Assembly (NCBI GenBank): GCA_030248215.1
Contig: JASANG010002605.1
Location: 62,001-126,000, forward strand
DNA length: 64,000 bases
Direction of reading: 5' to 3'
Source of the DNA: Enoplolaimus lenunculus
Taxonomy: Eukaryota > Nematoda > Enoplea > Enoplida > Thoracostomopsidae
Below the pieces are notes generated by a model. It had not been told where the DNA came from. It saw only the letters and a list, made by a program, of their open reading frames with translations, and did no database searches. Below, piece after piece: positions 55,841-64,000 of this stretch (position 1 is the first letter of the stretch; each line of letters begins with the position of its first letter). The position numbers and the translations under genes are program-made.

Positions 55841-58249
55841 CGGCAAATCATGCAAAACCGAAAAAGGGATAGACGACGGTAGTTATTTTAAACCCAAAAC
55901 CGAAATGTATTTCAATTTTTTACCAAAACAAAATTCTAAACTCGAACACAGACGTCTGTGAGTTGGACCGAAACCTTCTCTATTTGCTACCGTAATCGAC
56001 TTTTAAGCGGGCCATAATTTTGTTTTTGCTATTTTTCTCAGGAGACATTTATTGTCGACAGCGGAAGCCCTGTAATTTTTCACTGTTTAACCACAAATAA
56101 CTGTTGATAGGTGACACCAATAAAAGTTGTGCAGTGCATGCAGTTGCAGTTTAACAAAAATATTGTGTATATTGCACTCTTGATTCGGTATCCAGCTGTG
56201 GCTCAATGACTATTGCCAAGTGCACGAGCTCTAAGTAGGAGGTATTTTGATAATTGGAAAAAATTTTAATTACAATTTAACAGTTTTTGACACAGGAAAT
56301 TAGAGGTTTGATAATTTTTCCACAGTTAGACGAATATGGTCGTTTGAACAACTCGGCAATCAAGAATTGTCGATATAAGTTTAACGCAAATACTTTTCTT
56401 ACGAGAAAGCGAAAATTTTGACGTCAACTAAAAGTTGTCGTTCTAAGACGTCAATTAAAGCGATCAACCCTGTAAGCGGAAAACTTCAATTGATCCTAAT
56501 GTTGCCTACATAAAACTGTGTTCGAGCCGAATCCTATCCTGAAGAGTGTCGGCTTAAAATATCAACCTGTGCATTTCGGTGAAATATTGATAGTGTCGAC
56601 AAGATGATTTCTTGCGTGGGTAACGGAAGTTGTCATATCAAAACTTGGTAAAAAATATAACTGTGGTGATTGAGAATATATATTCAAATATTTGCTGTTA
56701 CCTTTTCAAAGCATCATTCATTACCACAATTTCAGTTATTCGTTTTTCATATTGGCCCATGTTAATCATAGGAGCTGTTCTTTGCGAGACAATGAGACTG
56801 TGTAGTTGAAGACAGAAAGATTTAGGCTTAGGTTTCAAGTTCAAGCTTAGGCTTAGGTTTAGAGAACAGGCCTTTTAATACCAGCATTTTGAACCAACAA
56901 ATTGGAAACATTTTGAGACTGCAGCAAATTACATTTATTATGTATAACCAAACAGTTTTCTAGCTCCTTCATAATGCAGTCCTTATAGATCCATAGGGTT
57001 AAACACAGTTCCGCATTACTAAGCGGGAACTTTTATTGATACCATAAGAGCGGTTTGCTTTAATTCATTGCATTGGGGGGATACTAATATAGGCTAGTTT
57101 CCAACATTTGACACAAATTTACAACATACCGTTTTAATACGCCTCTGGCCGTCAAATAACTAAAACTTTGCAGTACAAAGCGTTTCATTAATAGACACTA
57201 TCAACGACGAAACTAAATTTGCGATTCTGCAATAAATAGCAATTTAGCGTATAGCGATAAATCATATTTTAGAATGATCGGTGAAATTTTAACTGAAATA
57301 GAACCATTTTAATAATATTGCAATTTAGATGAAATGAGTTGATTAAGATTATATTGAGTTGAACTGCGACTCTCACTCGGCACACACCTCAGTCCGTGAA
57401 CTAGCAAGTTTCAAATTTGCCATGAATTAATTTGTTTTAGAGGGGTGGGTGGGGAGCACATGCGCTACCGAAATATCTGAAGAAACGAGTAAAAGATCAG
57501 TTTTGTATGGTTTCTAAAAACCTGAACAGAATATCAGTTTTCGGTATTAATAGTCGGTGTCTGTTTGCGTTGTAGAAATAACGAAAATTGTGTTATTTTT
57601 ACGTTCAAAATTCGTTATAAACCACGTATATATCTCGCAATTTTTCGTTACAGATATGTTGCAGTTGTTCAAAATGATACAAAAATTATACAATTGATGC
57701 AAAATATTAAAAAATTTCAATGCATCCGCCTTTTTTTCTTTAAACTTTTTGAAAGCCCGGTGAATAGTTACAAGCTTAATTGTGTTGGCAGAAAAATAAA
57801 AATTTTTTGGAACATTTGTATTTCAATATCCGTTTCCGTTGTTCTGATAACTGTTTGTTTCCGTTATTTTTACCACCCGTCTACACCCTGCCTGCTAGAT
57901 TATACAGGTCGAAAAAATTTCGCTCGCTCATAAAACTTATAAAACTTTTGTGCAATTTTTCCGAAAACGCCACATAATGTCATCGTTGGCTAAACAAGCC
58001 GCTGGCTAAATGAGTATAAGCCACGCAAACATAGCATTGAAAACAATAGATAAGCACGTTTACAGACATTAACCAGTTAGATTTCAGAGCAGAAACAATA
58101 GGGTTACCTTCCCAATATTAAACCCGGTTACGTCTCTGAAAGCGTTTCAGTAATTTTATTAAACGGCCAAGATTATTCTTTGCCAAGAAAACGCTATGAT
58201 ACCCCATCATTATGCGGATCCCCAAACATTTGGACATGCATATTCATTA

Positions 58250-58440
58250 TTGGCTAATGTATACAACAGGACCCCAACAGTATAATAAGCATAAACCTAA
58301 GCCTAACTCTAAGCCTAAGCGTAAAGGGTACGAATGAGCTTAGGTATACCTGAGCCTAAGTTCAAAAATTAGTCTAAAGCTTTGACCTTAATTGCAGTCC
58401 CACAGAAAAACGTTCCGCATTTGATCGCTACATGAGCGTC
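58250..58440 (+). mobile_element. Family A element
   Basis: TTGGCTAATGTATACAACAGGACC, AACAGTATAATAAGCATAAACC, GCCTAAG hexamers, AATTAGTCTAAAGCTTTGACC and CCCACAGAAAAACGTTCCGC in family order. Confidence 0.75.
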
Positions 58441-59123
58441 GTCATTATTTAAATCCGCCACGAATTTTCAATTTACAGCTAACTGTTCGTTTTAAAAATG
58501 ATTATTTCTTTAGCTTTTGAAACTTTTAGACAATGCAAAATATCGGGAAGTTTCCTCCTCGAAATCTTCTCGTTGCAGATTTCTAGCCACAATTTAATAA
58601 ACAGCATTCCCCGTTTTCGTTCTGAACCAAGGTACAGTCCCTGGCTAAAATTTGTTTTTCAAAAGAATGTACTGTTTTGATATTAAACGGTAATAGTTTT
58701 ACTAGACACGGTGGCACGGGCAATTTCAGAGCGAAAATTTGTGACCAATTTCAACAATATAGCCACCGCGTCTTGCATACCGTTTTACATTCTTTCTTTC
58801 CACCGTAGACAGGGTAGAGTCAATTTTAGCGATAGTAATCTCACTGATAACCACAAAATATACATCAACTTTTAAAACTACTTGAATCTTTATCTAAATT
58901 AAAATATTAATATCAATGTCAACGGTTTGTCAAACTCTTACACGGGACTTTCAAGGGCGCCCGGCTTTCCTGAGTGGGCTGTGACATTTACACATATCAA
59001 ATAAATACAGCAGGGTCTAAACGTTTAAAATTAACAGATTTCAGAATTAACTTTTTGGCTCGTACGGGCAAAACATTTTACCGTTTAGCATTGAAGAAAT
59101 ATTTCGCTCAGGTTACATATATA

Positions 59124-59568
59124 TACTGTATTGACCCGAATAAGATATGGCAGGGTAATAAGAGGGAGTGTCATTTTGAGTCCGAATCAATTGGAGGCCG
59201 TATCCCTAATAATTGTCCGTAAGCGGATAGAGTCCCTAAACCCTAATTAGAGTCCATAAATGTCAAATAACCCTAATTGTAGCGCATAAATGACTCCAGG
59301 ACCAAATAACTTGAGTTCGAAATGTTAAAGCGTACTTTAATTTTGAAAGTACATTCCTAAGTATAACCTTGTATTATCGCTCAAGCTATTGACACAAGAC
59401 AAATAAACGTTTAATTCAACGGAAAATTGCAGTACCGGATATATATCAGTAACGAAGGTCGGCGGAGCGTGAGTTAAATATAAATAACAGTCTGTAACCG
59501 AATAACAAGGGGGGTACCCTCTGGAGAGGCCAAATAATTAACAGTCCCCCCTCATATTCGGGCACTAC
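59124..59568 (+). mobile_element. Family D element, full-length copy
   Basis: TA-CTGTATTGACCCGAATAAG at the left; the right end is slightly damaged (ATATTCGGGCACTACTC). Interior collinear with 17236. Confidence 0.85.
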
Positions 59569-60147
59569 TCTTCTGAAATGAATGTCTGGCTCGGGATCAC
59601 GTACTACTTTGTGAGTCACGGAAATAAAAACTGGCTTTTGTGCACTGCCGCCCACTCACTTTAAGGAATTTTCAAATATTGGCATAGACTTTGGGACGCT
59701 TCAGTTTGTGCTTAGCAATAGGGACTGTTGTACACTTTATTTACCCACATTTATAGTTAAGACTTGGGCTTTGACTTATGTTTGTTTTTTAAGCTAAGGC
59801 ATAGGAACGCTTTCTCCTAAAGCGAAACCCGTGGGGAAAGTGTCCATGATGGTGCGGACGTAGAGCTCAGGTTTTGGCTAAACTTAACTTAAAATTAATG
59901 TTTAACTTTCGTGATAAGCGAAATTTAGTGTACATAAGTCCAAGACCGTCAACAGATACAATGATAAAGAGAGCTTTAATTGAAAATTACAAGTCAAGAG
60001 TGTTAATATCGTTCTACAAGAGTACTGAACTGATTCACATTCGATGTAAATAGAATATGGCTGTTGTTACGAATTCAAATGTGAAAGATAGGGCTTAGGT
60101 TTTAGTCCGAAGCTTATGCATATATATTTAAGCATTTTCATAAACCG

Positions 60148-60275
60148 GCCAATACACAGTAAGCCTAAGCCTAAGTCTAAGCATAACCCTAAGCAAAAAA
60201 AATATTCTGTAACTTTAGCTAACTCTTTACGAGTCCCACAGAAAAACGTTCCGCTTCTGATCTTTACATGGACCC
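60148..60275 (+). mobile_element. Family A element, short copy
   Basis: CCGGCCAATACACAGTAAGCC at the left, then GCCTAAG hexamers, and CCCACAGAAAAACGTTCCGC with CTGATCTTTACATGGACC at the right. The block between the left end and the hexamers is deleted. Confidence 0.7.
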
Positions 60276-61687
60276 GTGAACCGAAGGCAAAGTGATGTCA
60301 AATCTAGTGTTAAATCGACACTGTAAAACACCGATATTTGGATACTGATACGATACCCTAAATTCACGGAAAATATCAAATCAACGCTTTGTCAAAACAA
60401 AAAAATGTATAATCAGGAATCAACATCTTGGTTAATTGTGCTGCTATATTTCGCGAACCAACTTTGACCCACGATATCGTTAAACGTTAACACAATAACG
60501 ACTACAAAAAATCGGGTGTAAACCAAATTTTTAAAGGGGGTTTCAAAAATGTTCCCAAACTCTAGGTCAACTCATTTGCAAAATTCCCAAGTTTAAAACT
60601 CAGTTACAGCAAGGTTCTTAATAGATTACGGTAGATGTGGATGTTGCGAAATTATGCGGTAGTCCACGTATCCCAAGAACGTAATAAACTCGCGTTACGG
60701 TACGGTTTGGAAATTATTACGTTGGATGGGGCACAATTTATGCGCAGGACCCCGTTATTATACACTGACTCTAGCGATATATACATTTTGTTGTTATTGA
60801 AAATTATTTGCTATGTAAACCACACACAACGCAACCGAGTTACCGTTTAATTCCATTAAAATACAATGACCACACAAAGCATTCGTTGTTATATGAGTGT
60901 TATTTTAGTTTCATACTCAATATTACAAGCAGGAAGTGTGAAATTGGGTAAAATGGCAATAGTTTATGCAACTTTTACTATTTAATACTTGAACGAGAAC
61001 ACCAGTGAACTGTAATTTCGTGTAAAAATCAACCACAGATACACAAAATATTAATGCCTTCTGCGGAACTTTCACAAATTTTACAATTGTTGGAATTTTG
61101 GCTAAAAAGATTGAATTAAAACGTAAAAATAATAATAGTCTTGAGTGAATAATTTCTTCAAGAAAAAATGATGAGGTCGAAAAATTCATTCGCTTGATGG
61201 TGATACTGAAGTTTCGTGCTAAAATATTCTGGCTACGCCACTGTTAGACGGCGTGAAGTTGCTACCTTACTGGACGTCAGAAAAAGTGTAAAAGTTACCT
61301 TGCCAGTTCAAACGACAGCAAGACACTCGAAAACGACTACGAAGAGACTTTGTGTAACAAATTTACCAGTATACATTTATATACTCGTTCATGTCAAGCT
61401 AATAAATTTTCACTTTGTTTGATACTTATATATTAACAACAGACACAGATTCGGGGAATTTTATTATACCTTGTTTCATAGTCCGATGGCACTTGAAAAA
61501 AATGCCCTACCTTCACGATTCATTCCGGATCCGATGAATAACGGCACCGGGCTACCTCATTTTTTACTCTCCGGCAACACCATCCCTCTTCTGTTGGTGA
61601 ATAATGTTGGTTTTAATCCCTGGTTATAGATCCCAAATGCTTGTTATCTCAGCTCCGATCGCGAATCTCCTCAATGCTTAACGTCTG

Positions 61688-62345
61688 CTGTAGTGACCCG
61701 AATAAGAGTGGGGGACTGACATTTATTTGGCTTCTTCAGAGGGTACCCCTTTGTTATTCGGTTATGGACTTTATTTATTTTAACCGCCCTCCAGTGCCCT
61801 TCGTTACTGATATATATTAGGTATTGCAGCTATCTTTTGAATTAAACATTTAGGTATTTGTGTTGTATGAAAAGCTTGTGCGGTAATGCAAGGTTATCCT
61901 TAGGAATGTACTTTCAAGGCTTAACCCCTTCTGACATTGAGTTGCCTATAGGCAACTCAGCACTGTGTATATACGTTAAATAATATATATCGCACCGTGT
62001 TTAACAATTACAACACGTATACATAGCACTAAATCACAATAAGACGTGAGAGCCCCATCGGGCTCGAGCGTCAAGCTCCTATAGCTGAGTGGTGGTGGTA
62101 TACGCCTCCCACTCCAGTCACTGGAGTTCGAATCCTTAAAGTGTCGAACTCTACTATATTTGTCCTGGAATCATTTATGCACTACATTTAGGAATAATTG
62201 ACATTTAAAGGCTCTAATTAAAGTTTAAAGTTTAGGGACTCCATCCGCTTCCGGACTCGTTTTAGGGATACAGACTTCTATTGATTGGGACATAAAATGA
62301 GGACTCCCCTCTTATTATTCCCCTCTTATTCGGTCACAACAGTAC
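61688..62345 (-). mobile_element. Family D element split by a family E insertion
   Basis: CTGTAGTGACCCGAATAAGAG at the left and CTTATTCGGTCACAACAG-TA at the right. Parts 61688-61924 and 62136-62345 are collinear with 31597-32053 once the insert is removed at its TTAA. Confidence 0.85.
61921..62139 (+). mobile_element. Family E piggyBac-like MITE, copy 4, shortened
   Basis: TTAA-CCCCTTCTGACATTGAG at the left as in copy 1. The right side stops just after the box B-like GTTCGAATCC and is followed directly by TTAA, so the last ~55 bp with the usual right inverted repeat is absent although TTAA flanks both sides. Confidence 0.85.
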
Positions 62346-62564
62346 CGAAACGGACTCGACGAATCTGTGAGAAACAGCTGCCCGCTATGCTAAATTGGCC
62401 TGTGAAGTGGGCGTCACATTTTCAATTCTCCGTCCAACCCCTAACGAGTTTTACCGTTATGGATCTGTGCCTGAAACCCAAAGCTGTAGCAGTATTCCTG
62501 AACTTCTGATCAGATGATGACAGCTCGAGACGTCTATGATGCTGATCGTTGGCGCAAATCAATC

Positions 62565-62800
62565 AATTGCCCATGTTAAAGATCAAGGGCGGAACGTTTT
62601 TCTGTCGGCCTAGAAAATAGTTAGCTTAAGCTTTAGACTAATTATTTTTCTTGATTTAGGCTTAGGCATATGCTTAGGAATATGTCCATTCTTAAGCTCA
62701 GGCTTATCCTTAGGCTTAGGCTTTGGCCTAGGCTTAGTCTTAGGCTTAGGAATATGCTTATAATACTGTTCCGCCCCTGTTCTTTACATTGGCCCAATCA
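62565..62800 (-). mobile_element. Family A element with long TTAGGC run
   Basis: GCCCATGTTAAAGATCAAGGGCGGAACGTTTTTCTG at the left and AATACTGTTCCGCCCCTGTTCTTTACATTGGCC at the right are near-perfect inverted ends. About ten TTAGGC-like hexamers lie between. With 52912 it defines family A best. Confidence 0.88.
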
Positions 62801-63140
62801 ATCAACTAGGGTGACAAACCTTCGAATCCACCAATATTCATTTAAAAATTAAAACAATTATCCCAGGTTCTGAAATTTTAGTCGATGACGCATTTCTGAT
62901 TGTCAAAATGCATTTAACTTTTTTTGCAAACATTAAATTTTTACTTCTTTACGTGACTTTTTAAATTTTTTGACTTTTGGTGGTTTAATTTTTTTACATA
63001 AATTTTTAATTGCGTTTTGCGTCATTAGTTGTGTGCGTCAGTGAGGTAAATTTGATATGAGATTTGAGATCTGGATGTGAAGTTAAAAATTTTGGTAAAA
63101 TTCAAACAATTCAATGTCAACAAAATTTTCTTTTCCGCTA

Positions 63141-63441
63141 AACAGCTTTTCTTGCGGTCAGTATTCATAAGTGTAGCTATCAATGCCAATGCGTAACTAC
63201 TGCAGCTACTGGGGTCGCCGCAGCAGCCGCCACCATCGCCAAGTTTTCCGTTCAGGTTAATGCTGGTGCGTTCCGTGCACAGTTCTGCATCATAAAGGGG
63301 CTGATGCTGATTTTCATCACTTTTTTCTCATCGCTCTTACCAAGGAAGGTGATAAAACGAAGGAATCAGACAAAATGGTCCGAAACAATCTTACATATAG
63401 AGAAAGAACTACTGTACTGCAGTGACCCGAATAAGAGGGGG
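63141..63441 (+). CDS. Possible exon, unrecognised
   Basis: About 100 codons without a stop, richer in GC than its surroundings, following a TTTTCTTGCGGTCAG acceptor-like site. The translation includes VTTAATGVAAAAATIAKFSV and a hydrophobic stretch GLMLIFITFFSSLL. A possible donor, CAG then GTTAAT, lies at about 63255. There is no ATG and no known motif, and the last 25 bases run into a family D element. Probably chance; listed because composition stands out. Confidence 0.2.
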
Positions 63442-63826
63442 TAATAAGAGGGGGGTCCCCATTTTGAGTCCCAATCAATAGGAGTCCGTACCCTAATTAG
63501 AGTCCATAAATGTCAATTATCCCTAATTGTAGCGCGTAAATCACTCCAGAACGAAATAAATTAAGTTCGAAACTTTAAAGCGTACTTCAATTTTGAAAGT
63601 ACATTCCTAGTGTAACCTTGCATAATCGCTCAAGCTATTGACACAAGTCAAATAAACGCTTAATTCAACGGATAGTGGCAGTACCGGATATATATCAGTA
63701 ACGGAGGGTGGCGCAGGGGGGGGGGAGTTGAAAATATATAACAGTCCGTAACCGAATAACAGGGGGCACCCTCTCGAGAGGCCAAATAAATATCAGTCCA
63801 CCCCTCTTATTCGGGTCACTACAGTA
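63415..63826 (+). mobile_element. Family D element, full-length copy
   Basis: TA-CTGCAGTGACCCGAATAAG at the left and TTATTCGGGTCACTACAG-TA at the right, a cleanly paired set of ends. Slightly shorter than 17236 because one of the repeated GAGTCC blocks is missing. Confidence 0.9.
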
Positions 63827-64000
63827 GCACAGTCATACGGGGGTGGAAAAACTTATATATGACATATGGCGTATACAAACCCGAGAATGCATTGCATGGA
63901 TATATGAATAATTGTGCGAGAAAAATAACTACCACATAGTGTATAACTTTCTCCCTGCGCAGTTCTAAAGGACCATAGGAGGGAGCAGAAAAAAAGTTAG

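Larger units (their letters stand above)
46958..64000. other. Gene-poor region upstream of the Pax gene
   Basis: About 17 kb with no supported gene. Stretches 47591-48910, 49210-50575, 55000-55680, 56880-58250 and 60275-61685 are AT-rich and hold nothing I can name beyond short AT microsatellites (for example 47877-47915 and 49915-49965). Upstream Pax enhancers could lie here but cannot be read from one sequence. Confidence 0.6.

Noticed and set aside
57565-57933. 122-codon plus-strand frame
   Set aside because: Its second half (CCGTTTCCGTTATTTT, GTCTACACCCTGCC) matches non-coding sequence near 3860-3935, so it is part of a dispersed repeat.

Overview
This is animal (metazoan) nuclear DNA: AT-rich, gene-sparse, with short phase-consistent exons in repeat-filled introns. 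Two genes were reconstructed completely from the sequence and one partially. The fast-evolving Pax gene, the small exons, the crowd of small DNA transposons and a possible trans-splice acceptor beside a start codon would suit a tunicate or another fast-evolving invertebrate. The species cannot be fixed from the window, and this placement is inference.

Layout. 1-5.2 kb: minus-strand gene fragment with three LDL-receptor class A exons (1500-4313), continuing off the left edge. 5.5-10.7 kb: a block of different composition holding a ~178-bp satellite and ending in a well-formed core promoter (CCAAT boxes, TATA, initiator, splice donor) that faces right. 11.4-12.5 kb: a transposon-like unit with terminal inverted repeats around a GGCGGGAAATTCAAA minisatellite. 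14172-30275 (+): a complete 22-exon gene for exocyst subunit EXOC3/Sec6, 779 aa. 30.3-40.2 kb: repeats only. 40222-46879 (-): a complete 8-exon Pax3/7-type gene, 620 aa, encoding the N-terminal half of a paired domain, an octapeptide/eh1-like motif, a 21-residue tandem repeat tract and a homeodomain with Ser50. No RED (C-terminal paired) subdomain is visible. 46.9-64 kb: repeats, with one weak exon candidate near 63.2 kb.

Repeats make up much of the rest. I distinguish these dispersed families by their ends. A and B: inverted-repeat elements whose interior is TTAGGC/GCCTAA telomere-like hexamers. C: a related degenerate group with TTAGGC runs. D: CTGTAGTGACCCGAATAAG ends flanked by TA. E: CCC...GGG ends flanked by TTAA (piggyBac-like), carrying a tRNA-like pol III promoter. 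F: foldback elements beginning near TTCACACGTGCAAG. G: TGTAAATTCCA ends. H: a long hairpin. I, J, K, L, M, Q: lower-copy families described individually. One family E copy sits inside a family D copy at a duplicated TTAA, giving a relative age.

EXOC3 (vesicle tethering) and the Pax transcription factor have no evident functional link. Their proximity looks incidental.
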